Part shown: in pieces, positions 26,501 through 35,139 of the stretch
Layout: every line of letters starts with the position of its first letter
How positions within the stretch are numbered: position 1 is the stretch's first letter
Origin: Hasllibacter sp. MH4015
GTDB lineage: Bacteria > Pseudomonadota > Alphaproteobacteria > Rhodobacterales > Rhodobacteraceae
Assembly (NCBI RefSeq): GCF_020177575.1
Contig: NZ_JAHTBK010000001.1
Span: forward strand, 310,001-374,000
Length of the DNA: 64,000 nt
Direction of reading: 5' to 3'
Made by a program: the position numbers and the translations under genes
The notes under the pieces: generated by a model
Databases searched by the model: none
What the model saw: only the letters and a program-made list of their open reading frames with translations
Told to the model about the DNA's origin: nothing

Positions 26501-27062
26501 GTTGAAGCGGCGGGGCGTGATGACCCTGGCCGAGGTGGAGAGCCGCGTGCAACAGGGTCCGTTCGTCGCCAAGATGGCCGGCGCGGTCAGCGTCAAGCAG
26601 GAACGGAAGTCGCAGCGGGGCAATCGGTTTGCCTTCGTCTCCCTCTCCGATCCCACGGGGCTTTACGAGATCACCGTATTCTCGGACACGTTGGAAGCGT
26701 CCCGCGAATTCCTTGAGACGGGCAGCAACGTGATCGTGCAGGCGGAGGCGACGCTGGAGGCCGACCAGCTCAAGCTGCTGGCCCGGGGTATTCAGCCCGT
26801 CGACAACGCCATCGCCGGAGAGGCCAATGGCCTGCGCGTCTTCGTCGAGGATGAGCTTGGGATCGTATCGGTGGAGAGCCTTCTGGAACGGAATGCGGGC
26901 GACGCCGCGCGGACCGCCAAAGGGCCGATCCACCTGTGCCTCATGGCCCCCGATCTGCCGGGTGAGGTCGAGGTGGTCCTGGGCGAGGATTTCCCCGTGT
27001 CACCCCAGATTAAGGGTGCCCTGCGGTCGCTCGAAGGGGTGGTGATGGTCGAAGAGGTTTGA
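23505..27062 (+). CDS. dnaE: DNA polymerase III subunit alpha
   Basis: 1185 aa, the usual length of DnaE1. PHP domain at the N-terminus (FIHLRLHTEYSLLEGAMRV...VAVTDTNNMFCALEF), then the polymerase core with GPGRGSGAGSLVAYAL (about 364-379) and the catalytic MPDFDIDFCMDRR (about 400-412). Next come the fingers with HAAGVVIGD and FDFLGLKTLTVV, a helix-hairpin-helix/OB part near the end and a beta-clamp-binding-like stretch SDQVSLFGD (about 947-955). The main replicative polymerase, not the ImuC/DnaE2 variant. Monocistronic; a terminator follows. Confidence 0.97.
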   Translation: MADPRFIHLRLHTEYSLLEGAMRVKKLPGLVADAGMPAVAVTDTNNMFCALEFSEMAKKAGVQPIIGCQIDVEYERAAPGEKPRAPAAIVLLAQNRSGYENLMKLNSALYLRGDGTLPHVTLAELEGHSDGLICLSGGPDGPVGQHLQAAQRPKAEALLKTLSAIYPDRLYVELQRHPGESGPAAAERMTERGHVELAYALDLPLVATNDVYFPKPDMYEAHDAMICIAQGAYVDQSEPRRRLTPQHSFKSPEEMAALFADLPEALENTVEIARRCAFRAKMHDPILPKFADNEVEELRRQANEGLQERLAVIPHAASVEDYQARLDFELGIIERMGFPGYFLIVADFIKWGKDQGIPVGPGRGSGAGSLVAYALTITDLDPLRYSLLFERFLNPERVSMPDFDIDFCMDRREEVIRYVQEKYGRDRVGQIITFGALLSKAAVRDVGRVLQMPFGQVDRLSKMIPVEGVKPVSIGQAIKDEPRFLEEMRESEQDKRDGRVNPTRRLMDYAEKIEGLLRNASTHAAGVVIGDRPLDELVPLYRDPRSDMPATQFNMKWVEPAGLVKFDFLGLKTLTVVENAIELIHASGRQLHEAPDGSLIYEPPKGAENQINAIPLDDKAAYDLYASAKTVAVFQVESSGMMDALRRMKPDCIEDIIALVALYRPGPMENIPKFCEVKNGLSEREHLHPTIDHILDETQGIIVYQEQVMQIAQEMAGYSLGGADLLRRAMGKKIQEAMDAERPKFLKGAAENGVDEAKALEVWNLLDKFANYGFNKSHAAAYAVVSYQTAWLKANHPVEFMAAVMNCDIHLTDKLGVYKQEVDRMGIETLPPCVNRSAATFTVQDGKILYALGALKNVGVEAMKMIVEGRRAPEGANGTSSEQGEKPYATLFDLARRVDLKRVGKRSMEMLARAGAFDELDRNRRRVMDSLDALTAYSAAVHDQAASDQVSLFGDAGDDLPEPRLPNPPDWMPNERLAAEHQAVGFYFSGHPLDDYLPALKRRGVMTLAEVESRVQQGPFVAKMAGAVSVKQERKSQRGNRFAFVSLSDPTGLYEITVFSDTLEASREFLETGSNVIVQAEATLEADQLKLLARGIQPVDNAIAGEANGLRVFVEDELGIVSVESLLERNAGDAARTAKGPIHLCLMAPDLPGEVEVVLGEDFPVSPQIKGALRSLEGVVMVEEV

Positions 27063-27120
27063 GTGGGCGGGTCATGCCGCATATCCGCGACCAGTCGCGT
27101 GCAGCGACCCTATGAGACGA

Positions 27121-27148
27121 GAAAGCCCCGGCGGATACCGGGGCTTTC
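27121..27148. terminator. Bidirectional terminator between dnaE and a convergent gene
   Basis: Perfect stem GAAAGCCCCGG / CCGGGGCTTTC with a 6-nt loop. It lies 58 bp after dnaE and 22 bp after the stop of the convergent gene at 27170, so it can serve both strands. Confidence 0.75.
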
Positions 27149-27169
27149 GATCTGGAACGATTGTCCGAA

Positions 27170-27598
27170 TTACTGGAGCACGGGTGCCTGCGGCTGCCAA
27201 TCCTCGAAGCGCAGGATCGAGTCTTCCGTGCCTGCGACAGCGGCGAACGCGACGGACACGGCTTCGGGCGTCTGGCACGAATACCATTCCACGCCCTGAT
27301 CGTTGGTCAGCGACACGCAGATGCCGGGATAGTTGGTGTCCACCTCACCGGAGAACAGCGACCAGGTTGCAAAGAAATCCGCGCCTTCGGTCAGAAGATT
27401 GCACACTACGACCAGGCGACCGCCGCCATCCCAGGCATATTGCGTAGCGGTCTCGATCGAGCCGATGACATCTGCGGGCACGACAAGCGCGTCGGCGGCA
27501 TAGCCACCACCGGAACAATCCGGCTCCGCCATGGCGGGGGCAGCGGCAAAAAGAGCGAAGGGCAGGGCGAGGGCGGGGGTAAGTCGTTTGATATCCAT
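27170..27598 (-). CDS. Small secreted protein of unknown function
   Basis: 142 aa from the ATG at 27598. Signal peptide (MDIKRLTPALALPFALFAAAPAMA) followed by EPDCSGGGYAADAL. Three Cys pairs could form disulfides (Cys near 28, 68, 97 and 111). The C-terminal half includes TNDQGVEWYSCQTPEAVSVAFAAVAGTEDSILRF. I recognise no domain. Divergent from the MFS gene at 27726, sharing a 127-bp intergenic region. Confidence 0.7.
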   Translation of the reverse strand: MDIKRLTPALALPFALFAAAPAMAEPDCSGGGYAADALVVPADVIGSIETATQYAWDGGGRLVVVCNLLTEGADFFATWSLFSGEVDTNYPGICVSLTNDQGVEWYSCQTPEAVSVAFAAVAGTEDSILRFEDWQPQAPVLQ

Positions 27599-27725
27599 AT
27601 GCGCAAATAGCGACAGATGCCGGGCGGGTGTCAATTGAACATTTCTTGACGATCCGTGACGCTCGAAAATTTGCCAATTGAAGCCGGGCTTTCCATCGGT
27701 GACGGGCGGTCCTACGGTCAGCCCC

Positions 27726-28958
27726 ATGTCACCACCCCCCGCCACGCTGGACAGCCGCGCGTCCTGGTCACGCCTTGCCATGGCGTTGTGCCTGTCGCTG
27801 ATCGGCAATGCGGGGATGTGGGCGATCATCTTGGTTCTGCCCGATGTGCAGGCGGAATTCGGGGCCAGCCGCGCGGCGGCGACCCTGCCCTACACCCTGA
27901 CGATGGTGGGATTTGCCATCGGAAATTTCGTGATCGGCAAGGCGGTGGACCGCTTTGGGCTGGCCACATCGCTTGCGGCGTCGGCGGTGCTTATGGGGGT
28001 GGGGTACGGCGCGGCCTTCCTCGCGCCCAACATCGCCGTTCTGTCCATCGCGCAACTGGCCATCGGCTTCGGATCATCGGCCAGTTTCGGGCCCCTGATC
28101 GCGGACACGTCCCAGTGGTTCCTGAAGCGACGCGGGCTGGCTGTCGCGATTGCCGCATCGGGCAATTACCTGTCCGGCGCGCTCTGGCCGTTCATTCTGG
28201 CCGGGACGCTGGCGAGTGACGGCTGGCGGGCGGCATACCTGATCCTCGCGCTGGCCTGCATCGTCATCATGCTGCCGCTCACCGCAATCGTGCGCCGGTC
28301 CCTGCCGGAGGCCGCGATGCAAGCATCCGAGACTGCCGCGGCGGAGCGGGCGCGCACCACCGGGCTCAGCCCACGGGCGCTCACGATTTTGCTGGCAATG
28401 GCCGGGATCGGATGTTGCGTGGCCATGGCAATGCCGCAGGTCCACATCGTCGCTTATTGCGTCGATTTGGGCTACGGCCCGGCGGTGGGGGGCGAAATGC
28501 TCAGCCTGATGCTGTTGGGCGGTGTCGCGTCGCGCCTTGTGTCGGGCGTTCTGGCGGACAAGTTGGGCGGTGTCGTGACGCTGCTGATCGGGTCGACTCT
28601 GCAAATGCTGGCGCTGTTTCTGTACCTTCCCAGCACCGGGCTGATGTCGCTTTACATCGTGTCGATGGTCTTCGGCCTCAGCCAGGGCGGGATCGTGCCG
28701 TCCTATGCGGTGATCGTGCGCGAATACCTTCCGGCGCGGGAGGCAGGCGCACGCGTCGGCCTTGTGATGATGTCGACGATCTTCGGCATGGCCATCGGTG
28801 GCTGGTTGTCGGGGCTGATCTACGACCTGACCGGCTCCTACCAGATGGCGTTCCTCAACGGGATCGCTTTCAACGCCGTGAACGTGGCGCTGATGGTATT
28901 CATCTTGATGCGGTCACGGCCCCGGCCACCCAGCACGCAGCGCCCGCTCGCAGCCTGA
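27726..28958 (+). CDS. MFS transporter
   Basis: 410 aa from the ATG at 27726; a TTG at 27678 would add 16 Pro/Gly-rich residues that look non-coding. About 12 hydrophobic segments with the MFS motif-A-like loop GKAVDRFGLATS after helix 2 and LADKLGGVVTLLIGS in the second half. It resembles monocarboxylate/oxalate-formate-type or YbfB-like MFS permeases. Substrate unknown; no linked enzyme nearby. Confidence 0.82.
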   Translation: MSPPPATLDSRASWSRLAMALCLSLIGNAGMWAIILVLPDVQAEFGASRAAATLPYTLTMVGFAIGNFVIGKAVDRFGLATSLAASAVLMGVGYGAAFLAPNIAVLSIAQLAIGFGSSASFGPLIADTSQWFLKRRGLAVAIAASGNYLSGALWPFILAGTLASDGWRAAYLILALACIVIMLPLTAIVRRSLPEAAMQASETAAAERARTTGLSPRALTILLAMAGIGCCVAMAMPQVHIVAYCVDLGYGPAVGGEMLSLMLLGGVASRLVSGVLADKLGGVVTLLIGSTLQMLALFLYLPSTGLMSLYIVSMVFGLSQGGIVPSYAVIVREYLPAREAGARVGLVMMSTIFGMAIGGWLSGLIYDLTGSYQMAFLNGIAFNAVNVALMVFILMRSRPRPPSTQRPLAA

Positions 28959-28968
28959 AGTGTGGCCT

Positions 28969-29169
28969 CTACCAGTGCGGTGGTTTCTGATCGGCCAGCG
29001 GCAGGGTCCCGCTGGCATCCACCTCCCGCTCCGCCTCGCGCTGCATCAGCATCTCAACCCGCCGGGTCAGGACCGCGATCTCTGCGTCCTGCCGGGCCAC
29101 AACCTCCGACAGGTCATCGACGGCGCGGGTCAGATGCGCCAGCTGCTCTTCCAATCGCTCATCGGCCAT
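28969..29169 (-). CDS. slyX: SlyX family protein
   Basis: 66 aa from the ATG at 29169. Short coiled coil ([41 protein letters not shown]) with the family ending QKPPHW, which corresponds to the PPHY-type C-terminus. Length matches SlyX (about 65-75 aa). Function unknown. It is convergent with the MFS gene (10-bp gap) and divergent from hisS. Confidence 0.85.
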   Translation of the reverse strand: MADERLEEQLAHLTRAVDDLSEVVARQDAEIAVLTRRVEMLMQREAEREVDASGTLPLADQKPPHW

Positions 29170-29242
29170 GGCCCACGCTCCTTGCCCCTTGGTGCGTGGC
29201 AAGCTAAGGCAGGCGCGACCAGAATTTAAGGCCCGTCCGCCC

Positions 29243-30811
29243 ATGGCAAAGCAGAAAAAACAGCCCCGCCCCAAGGCCGAAACGCCGAAAGGGTTCCGCG
29301 ATTATTTCGGCGCGGACGTGACACAGCGCACCGAGATGCTGCGCAAGATCGCGGAGGTCTATCACCGCTATGGCTTCGACCCGCTGGAGACGAGCGCGGT
29401 GGAGACGGTGGAGGCGCTTGGCAAGTTCCTGCCCGATGTGGATCGCCCCAATGAAGGCGTCTTCGCGTTCGAGGAGGATGATAAATGGCTGGCACTTCGC
29501 TATGACATGACGGCACCGCTGGCCCGCGTGGCCGCGCAATTCCGCAACGACCTGCCGTCGCCCTACCGCCGCTACACGATGGGGCCGGTCTGGCGGAACG
29601 AGAAGCCAGGGCCGGGGCGGTTCCGGCAGTTCTATCAATGCGACGCCGATACGGTCGGGTCGGGGTCTGTGGCCGCCGATGCAGAGATCTGCGCGATGCT
29701 GTCCGATTGCCTGGAGGCCGTTGGGATCGAGCGCGGCGATTACGTGATCCGGGTGAACAACCGCAAGGTGCTGAACGGCGTGATGGAGGTCGCGGGGCTG
29801 GCGGGCGACGACAAGGAAGCCGAGCGCGGGGTTGTCCTGCGCGCGATTGATAAGCTGGACCGGTTGGGCGAGCAGGGCGTGCGAGATCTTCTTGGAGAAG
29901 GGCGCAAGGATGAGAGCGGGGATTTCACGAAGGGTGCGGGGCTCTCTGAAGCGCAAGCTGACGTAATCATCTCGTTCCTTAGAGTTGGCATCGCTCAATT
30001 CGAGAACCATCAAGCAGTGCACAAGCTGCAGCACGAGCAAGTCGTGACCGATAATGTTGCGGTCGATACGTTCAGTGGCCAGAACCCCAACTACTCCGCA
30101 ATTCAAACCTTAAACGGTCTCGTTGGGGATTCGACTATTGGCTTAGAGGGCGTCGCGGAATTGGAGGCGATAGCCAAACTTCTTTTTGCGCAAGGCTATT
30201 TCAGTGATCGCATTTTGGTCGACCCCTCGGTCGTGCGTGGGCTCGGCTATTACACCGGCCCGGTCTACGAGGCGGAGCTGACCTTCGACGTGCAGAACGA
30301 GAAGGGCCAGACGGTCCAGTTCGGCTCCGTCGCGGGCGGTGGGCGGTATGACGATCTGGTCAAGCGGTTCACCGGGCAGGAAGTGCCCGCCACCGGCGTC
30401 TCCATCGGGGTTGACCGCCTTCTGGCGGCCCTGCGCGCCACAGACAAACTTCCCGGAGACGATGCGGGCCCCGTGATCGTCACCGTGATGGATCGTGACC
30501 GGATGGCCGACTATCAGTCCATGGTCGCAACCCTGCGCAATGCGGGCATTCGGGCAGAGGTCTACCTCGGCAACCCGAAGAATTTCGGCAACCAGTTGAA
30601 ATACGCCGATAAACGCCGCAGCCCCGTAGCAATCATCCAAGGCTCGGACGAGGCAGAGCGGGGTGTCGTGCAGCTCAAGGACCTGATCCTGGGCGCGAAG
30701 CTGGCAGAGGACGCCACGCTGGAGGAATGGAAATCCCAGCCCGCCCAGACCGAAGTGCCGGTCGCGGACCTCGTGCGCGAGGTTCAAGCCATCATCGCCC
30801 GCCACCAGTGA
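29243..30811 (+). CDS. hisS: Histidine--tRNA ligase
   Basis: 522 aa from the ATG at 29243. Class II synthetase motifs: [12 protein letters not shown], motif 2 [21 protein letters not shown], His-binding [14 protein letters not shown] and [12 protein letters not shown], motif 3 [14 protein letters not shown], then the anticodon-binding domain. DNA 29941-30240 has only about 50-55 percent GC against about 65-70 percent on both sides. It encodes about 25 extra residues (around [20 protein letters not shown]) between the insertion domain and the HisA motif compared with what I recall of alphaproteobacterial HisRS. The frame is intact and all catalytic motifs are present. It is followed by hisZ with a GTGA overlap. 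Confidence 0.95.
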   Translation: MAKQKKQPRPKAETPKGFRDYFGADVTQRTEMLRKIAEVYHRYGFDPLETSAVETVEALGKFLPDVDRPNEGVFAFEEDDKWLALRYDMTAPLARVAAQFRNDLPSPYRRYTMGPVWRNEKPGPGRFRQFYQCDADTVGSGSVAADAEICAMLSDCLEAVGIERGDYVIRVNNRKVLNGVMEVAGLAGDDKEAERGVVLRAIDKLDRLGEQGVRDLLGEGRKDESGDFTKGAGLSEAQADVIISFLRVGIAQFENHQAVHKLQHEQVVTDNVAVDTFSGQNPNYSAIQTLNGLVGDSTIGLEGVAELEAIAKLLFAQGYFSDRILVDPSVVRGLGYYTGPVYEAELTFDVQNEKGQTVQFGSVAGGGRYDDLVKRFTGQEVPATGVSIGVDRLLAALRATDKLPGDDAGPVIVTVMDRDRMADYQSMVATLRNAGIRAEVYLGNPKNFGNQLKYADKRRSPVAIIQGSDEAERGVVQLKDLILGAKLAEDATLEEWKSQPAQTEVPVADLVREVQAIIARHQ

Positions 30812-31908
30812 GCAGCAAAGCCGCCATACGGGCCGAGGCGGAGGCGCTTCAGGCCATGTTCACGGATGCGGGCGCGCTGCCGGTCGATGCGCCCGTTCTG
30901 GTGCGCGCCGATACGTTGCTGGACCTCTACGGCGAGGATATCCGCGCGCGTGCCTTCACCACCCACGACACGGATCGCGGGGAAATGATGCTGCGCCCGG
31001 ATTTTACCGTGCCGGTTGTGGAGATGCATATGGCCGAAGGCGCGGAACCGGCGCGTTATACCTATCTGGGTGATGTGTTCCGGATGCAAAGCGCGGGCAG
31101 CGGGCGGCCCACGGAATACCTGCAAGTCGGCTATGAAGTCTTCGACCGCGCCGCCCCGATGGAGGCCGATGCGGAAGTGTTTGCCCTGATCCAGCGCGCC
31201 ATGGGCGATTTGCCGGTGCGCGCGGTGACGGGCGATATCGGCGTTCTGCTGGCGGCGATTGCGGCGTTGGATACGACCGATGCCCGTAAGGCCGCGCTCC
31301 GCCGTCACGTCTGGCGGCCGCGCCGGTTCCGCGCGCTTCTGGACCGGTTTACGGGCCGTGCGAAGCCACCCAAGGGGCGCGCTGCGCTTTTGGACAATGC
31401 CCGCGAGAAAGGGCTGGCCGCGATGATCGCGGCGGCCGGCCCGCCCATCGGCCTGCGCACCACCGACGAGATCACCGCCCGCCTTGCGCGGTTGGAGGCG
31501 GAGGACGCGGCCCCGGCCATCTCGGCGGCGGAGGCGGAGGTGCTGACGGCGCTTCTGGCGCTGAAGCTGCCGCTAAGCGAGGCCAGCGATGCCTTGCGCA
31601 ATTTCGTGGTGGACCTGCCCGGCCTGCGCCCGGCGGTGGAGCAATTCGAGACGAGGGTCGGGGCGCTTGGCTCGGCTGGCGTGCCGCTTGATGACGTGCC
31701 GTTCGAGGCCTCATTCGGACGCACGCAGATGGAATACTACGACGGCTTCGTCTTCGGTTTCTTGCCCCACGGCCCCGGCCTGCCGCTGGCCACTGGCGGG
31801 CGCTACGACGCACTTACCCGTCACTTGGGCGGCGGGCGCGAGATCCCGGCGGTCGGCGGCGTCATTCGCCCCGAACTGATCGTCCGCTTGCGGGAGGCAC
31901 AGGCATGA
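30808..31908 (+). CDS. hisZ: ATP phosphoribosyltransferase regulatory subunit
   Basis: 366 aa from the GTG at 30808 that overlaps the hisS stop (GTGA). A HisRS catalytic-domain paralogue without tRNA-charging motifs: [55 protein letters not shown]. It binds short-form HisG and provides histidine feedback control of the first step of histidine synthesis. The overlap with hisG (ATGA) ensures matched synthesis. Confidence 0.93.
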   Translation: MSSKAAIRAEAEALQAMFTDAGALPVDAPVLVRADTLLDLYGEDIRARAFTTHDTDRGEMMLRPDFTVPVVEMHMAEGAEPARYTYLGDVFRMQSAGSGRPTEYLQVGYEVFDRAAPMEADAEVFALIQRAMGDLPVRAVTGDIGVLLAAIAALDTTDARKAALRRHVWRPRRFRALLDRFTGRAKPPKGRAALLDNAREKGLAAMIAAAGPPIGLRTTDEITARLARLEAEDAAPAISAAEAEVLTALLALKLPLSEASDALRNFVVDLPGLRPAVEQFETRVGALGSAGVPLDDVPFEASFGRTQMEYYDGFVFGFLPHGPGLPLATGGRYDALTRHLGGGREIPAVGGVIRPELIVRLREAQA

Positions 31909-32603
31909 TAACGCTTGGCGTCCCGTCCAAGGGCCGGTTGATGGAAAAGACCTTCCAATGGTTCGCCGCGCGCGGGGTGGAGATGCGCCGCACCGGGTCG
32001 GACCGGGATTACGGCGCCGAAGTCGCGGACCTGCCGGTGGACTTGCGTCTGATGGCGGCGGGAGAAATCCCGCGCGAACTGGCCGCCGGGCGCATTCATC
32101 TGGGTGTCACGGGCAGCGACCTTGTTCAGGAACGCATCCCGGCCTGGGATCAGGCGGTGGAGATTCTCGCCGAAATGGGGTTCGGGCACGCCGATCTGGT
32201 CATTGCCGTGCCCGCATGGTGGGTCGATGTCACGACCATCGACGATCTGGACGCGGTCGCCGCCGATTTCCGCGCGGCGCACGGCCACCGCTTGCGGATC
32301 GCCACCAAGTATCACCGCCTTGTCCGCGATTTCCTGCGCGATGCGGGTGTCGCCGATTACCGGCTGGTTGACAGCCAGGGCGCGACGGAAGGCACGGTCG
32401 CCCACGGGACGGCGGAAGCGATTGCCGACATCACCTCCACCGGAGAGACGCTGCGCGCCAATCACCTCTCCATCCTCAGCGATGGGTTGATCCACCGGTC
32501 GGAGGCCACGTTGTTCCGCGCCCGCCGTGCCGATTGGCACCCCGAGGATCGTGCAGCCCTTCGGACGCTGATGGATCGGATGGGGCTCGACTCCGAAAGC
32601 TGA
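31905..32603 (+). CDS. hisG: ATP phosphoribosyltransferase, short form
   Basis: 232 aa, the short form lacking the C-terminal ACT-like regulatory domain, so it needs HisZ. Motifs: LGVPSKGRLMEKTFQWF (3-19), LAAGRIHLGVTGSDLVQE (about 56-73) and the PRPP loop region VDSQGATEGTVAHGTAEAIADI (about 144-165). It condenses ATP with PRPP in the first step of histidine synthesis. Last gene of the hisS-hisZ-hisG operon. Confidence 0.95.
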   Translation: MITLGVPSKGRLMEKTFQWFAARGVEMRRTGSDRDYGAEVADLPVDLRLMAAGEIPRELAAGRIHLGVTGSDLVQERIPAWDQAVEILAEMGFGHADLVIAVPAWWVDVTTIDDLDAVAADFRAAHGHRLRIATKYHRLVRDFLRDAGVADYRLVDSQGATEGTVAHGTAEAIADITSTGETLRANHLSILSDGLIHRSEATLFRARRADWHPEDRAALRTLMDRMGLDSES

Positions 32604-32677
32604 GCGGCGCGCATTCGTGGCGCGGATACAACAGCGCGCGGAATTCCACCCACCCACTGGGTCAGGTTTCCCGCCGG

Positions 32678-32707
32678 TTGCGGATCACGGCTTCGTTAAC
32701 TTATCTT
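32678..32707 (+). promoter_or_regulatory. Candidate promoter of the outer-membrane protein gene
   Basis: TTGCGG (32678-32683), an 18-bp spacer, then TATCTT (32702-32707) inside an AT-rich patch unusual for this genome. The 83 bp leader to the ATG at 32791 has three poly-T runs (TTTTTT, TTTTT, TTTTTTT). Confidence 0.35.
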
Positions 32708-32790
32708 AATCCTATTGAAGACGACCCATCGGCAGTTTTTTCGCCGGTTCCACTTTTTCGAAGAACACCTTTTTTTGAAGGACATTTACC

Positions 32791-33765
32791 ATGATGAAAC
32801 CTGCCCTCCTGGCGGGTGCGCTTGTTGCGCTCCCTACCCTTGTGTCGGCCCAAGGCGTCGAATTCGATGGCGCGGTCACGCTGGGTTACGCGTTCAACTC
32901 CTCCTCCATCGGCGGCACGGATTTGAACCTCAACGGCTATTCCATTGATTTTGACGGCGACCTCTCGTTCAGCGAGGAATTCTCCGTCGGGCTTGGCTTC
33001 GGCTTCTCCTCCGGCGATCTGGAGATCGGCGGCCTTGGCACGGACCTGAACATCGACCTGATCTCGCTGGAAGTGGAGCCGCAATACAGCTTCTCCAACG
33101 GCGCTTATGTCGGTGCGTATTACCACATGAACGATCTGGATCTGGCCCTGCTGGCCCCGATCACGTTCGGCATCGACGCAAACAGCTACGGTGTGTTCGG
33201 CGGCTACGATTTTGGCCAAGGCCATGTGGAGGCGTTCTATGGCACCACGGATCTGGGGGACTCGCCGCTTCTTGCGGGCCTCAACCTCGATGTCGTGGAT
33301 TACGGCGTGTCCGGCGCCTACCAGGTGATGCCGGAACTTGAGATTTACGGCGCGGTTCTGCGCACCGATATCTCCGTGGCGACCGTTGATCTGCATGCGA
33401 CGGCCTATTCGATCGGGGCGTCCTATGACCTCGGCAATGGGTTTGACATCTACGGCGCCGTCGGCGGGGCCACGTTGGACCTGGGGGCGCTTTCCCCGCA
33501 AGACATCACGTCGACCGGCCTGACCCTCGGCGCGTCCTACGACCTGTCGCAAAGCGGTTCGATGCCAATTGTCCTGAGCGCGGAATACTCCCGCACATCT
33601 CTGGATCTGGGTCCGATCGCGGGTGTGGACCCCGACATCGACCGGTTCGCAGTCGGCTTGACGATCCCCATCGGCAACGGCTCCTCCGCGCCGCTGAACT
33701 CCAACACGCGCACGGCCCATGGCGATTACCGCTCGGCCCTTGGTGCTGTGCTGAACTCGTTCTGA
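32791..33765 (+). CDS. Porin-like outer-membrane beta-barrel protein
   Basis: 324 aa. Signal peptide (MMKPALLAGALVALPTLVSAQ), then alternating amphipathic strands with Gly/Tyr/Asp-rich turns (VTLGYAFNSS, SVGLGFGFSSGDLEIGG, IYGAVGGATLDLGAL), as in Rhodobacterales porins. It lacks the usual porin C-terminal repeat order but ends in Phe (LGAVLNSF), as barrel proteins recognised by BamA do. It probably forms a pore or surface barrel. Monocistronic, with its own AT-rich promoter region and a strong terminator, which suggests high expression. Confidence 0.7.
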   Translation: MMKPALLAGALVALPTLVSAQGVEFDGAVTLGYAFNSSSIGGTDLNLNGYSIDFDGDLSFSEEFSVGLGFGFSSGDLEIGGLGTDLNIDLISLEVEPQYSFSNGAYVGAYYHMNDLDLALLAPITFGIDANSYGVFGGYDFGQGHVEAFYGTTDLGDSPLLAGLNLDVVDYGVSGAYQVMPELEIYGAVLRTDISVATVDLHATAYSIGASYDLGNGFDIYGAVGGATLDLGALSPQDITSTGLTLGASYDLSQSGSMPIVLSAEYSRTSLDLGPIAGVDPDIDRFAVGLTIPIGNGSSAPLNSNTRTAHGDYRSALGAVLNSF

Positions 33766-33783
33766 TCGCTTGAAAAAAGGGAA

Positions 33784-33815
33784 AAGCCGGGGCCGATCAA
33801 GGCGCCCGGCTTTTT
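33784..33815 (+). terminator. Rho-independent terminator after the porin-like gene
   Basis: AAGCCGGG stem pairing with CCCGGCTT and followed by TTTTT, 19 bp after the stop at 33765. Confidence 0.8.
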
Positions 33816-33827
33816 CGTGTGCAATGC

Positions 33828-34259
33828 TCAGAGGACGCCGATTTCGGCCAGAGCGCTTTCCAGTTGCGGGGGCAGGGGGGCGTCGGCCTTCTGCCCCTGA
33901 CGCAAGTCACGGGGCGCACCGCCCGCTTGCAGATAGCGCCAGCCCTGGAAGGGGCGCTTGGGCGTGGCGGCCACGCGCGTCACGTTGGGATCAAGAACGA
34001 TGCCGCAGCGGTTGATGCCATCGCCCCGATCCACCGGATCGAAGCGGATGATCGGCTGGCGGCAGAGGATCAGCCCCTTGAATACCCAGTAAAGCGAACC
34101 TTCCCCCGCAATCTCATCGGCGCGCTTGGGCCACATGCGTGTGACGTGCCGCGGCAGGCCGTCCGGACCCTTGGCCCGCGCCGTCGCTTGCCACGCCAGC
34201 AGATCTTCCACCTTCTCCGCGCCGACGCAGAGCTTCAGAATATGTATTGTGGCGGCCAC
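33828..34259 (-). CDS. DUF1489 family protein
   Basis: 143 aa starting at a GTG (34259; VAATIHILKLCVGAE). Conserved DUF1489 stretches: RHVTRMWPKRADEIAGEGSLYWVFKGLILCRQ and RRGDGINRCGIVLDPNVTRVAATPKRPFQGWRYL. A conserved alphaproteobacterial protein of unknown function, cytoplasmic. Stand-alone, convergent with the porin-like gene. Confidence 0.85.
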   Translation of the reverse strand: MAATIHILKLCVGAEKVEDLLAWQATARAKGPDGLPRHVTRMWPKRADEIAGEGSLYWVFKGLILCRQPIIRFDPVDRGDGINRCGIVLDPNVTRVAATPKRPFQGWRYLQAGGAPRDLRQGQKADAPLPPQLESALAEIGVL

Positions 34260-34319
34260 CCTTCATCCCCCAAGATGATGTGTCGCTCAACCTAACATCC
34301 TGGTGGGTGGCGGCAAGCG

Positions 34320-35012
34320 TCAGGACAGAGGTTTGGCGAAATTGCGCGGATTTCCTGTGGATGGATCAAGGATCGACCCGTCGGAATATTGCGCCAGATA
34401 GGCGCGGCGCGGCCTGTCGGTGATGTTCGCGCCGGATCGGTGCAGGGTCAGCGACGAGAAGATCACCATGGTTCCGGCGGGGCAGGGCAGGGCCTCCCCC
34501 CGATCCGGGCCGTCATAGCCGACCTTTTCCTTGCCGACATCGTCCCAGCGATGCGGGTCGATATGGGCCTGCGTGGTCAGGTCGCGGGGCAGGCAGCTCA
34601 GCGCGCCGTTATCGAGTGTCGTATCGTCCAGCGCGATCCAGACCGATAGATAGGGTGTATGGTCGAACGGGACGTAGGCGCCATCCTGATGCCACGCGAA
34701 GCTGGCCCCGGTGCGCGGGCCCTTGACCACGAATTGCTCGTTGAACAGGTGCGGGTCCTTCAGCACGATCCCGGTGACGGCACGCATCCGGTCGGAGAAC
34801 AGGAAGCGGGCGACGTCGGGGAAATCCTCATGCCGCTTGTGGAGGAATTGCCGGTCAGCGCCCCGGTTGATGTCGTGGTTTCCGCCATCGGTCGCGGCGG
34901 GTTCCGCGATCAAGGTATCGGCGGCGTGGCGCAGCGCGGCAAGGTCGGTGTCGTCGATGCGCCCCGCCAGAACCGCGTAGCCCCGTTTCAGGAAATCCGT
35001 GTGCTTGGTCAT
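34320..35012 (-). CDS. Phytanoyl-CoA dioxygenase (PhyH) family protein
   Basis: 230 aa. Fe(II)/2-oxoglutarate-dependent oxygenase fold with the metal-binding HxD in FAWHQDGAYVPF (about 106-117), a substrate/2OG-side stretch SVWIALDDTTLDNGALSCLPR and the distal His and Arg in LHRSGANITDRPRRAYLAQYS. It hydroxylates an unknown small molecule. Divergent from nrdJ with a 127-bp spacer. Confidence 0.85.
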   Translation of the reverse strand: MTKHTDFLKRGYAVLAGRIDDTDLAALRHAADTLIAEPAATDGGNHDINRGADRQFLHKRHEDFPDVARFLFSDRMRAVTGIVLKDPHLFNEQFVVKGPRTGASFAWHQDGAYVPFDHTPYLSVWIALDDTTLDNGALSCLPRDLTTQAHIDPHRWDDVGKEKVGYDGPDRGEALPCPAGTMVIFSSLTLHRSGANITDRPRRAYLAQYSDGSILDPSTGNPRNFAKPLS

Positions 35013-35139
35013 GGTGAATGTCCTCCCGTGTCATGCCATTGCGGCACGATTCGTCCGCGAAAGCTGGTCTAGGGGCGACATTTGTGCCATATACCCTACC
35101 TTGTAGAATCCCGCAGAGCCCCACCAAGGAGTAGTGCCA

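Noticed and set aside
23481-26933. A 1150-codon open frame on the minus strand
   Set aside because: It is exactly antisense to dnaE; high GC and codon bias open this frame. The translation is His/Arg/Leu-rich without domains.
32691-32711. CtrA site TTAA-N-TTAA in the porin-like gene promoter
   Set aside because: The half-sites are separated by 6 rather than 7 bases.
35013-35139. Cobalamin riboswitch or NrdR box before nrdJ
   Set aside because: The gap is only 127 bp with no B12-box-like core and no NrdR palindrome. A short TACCCTAC-CTTGTAG stretch near 35092 recalls the palindromes at 2724-2898 but lacks the second arm and spacing.
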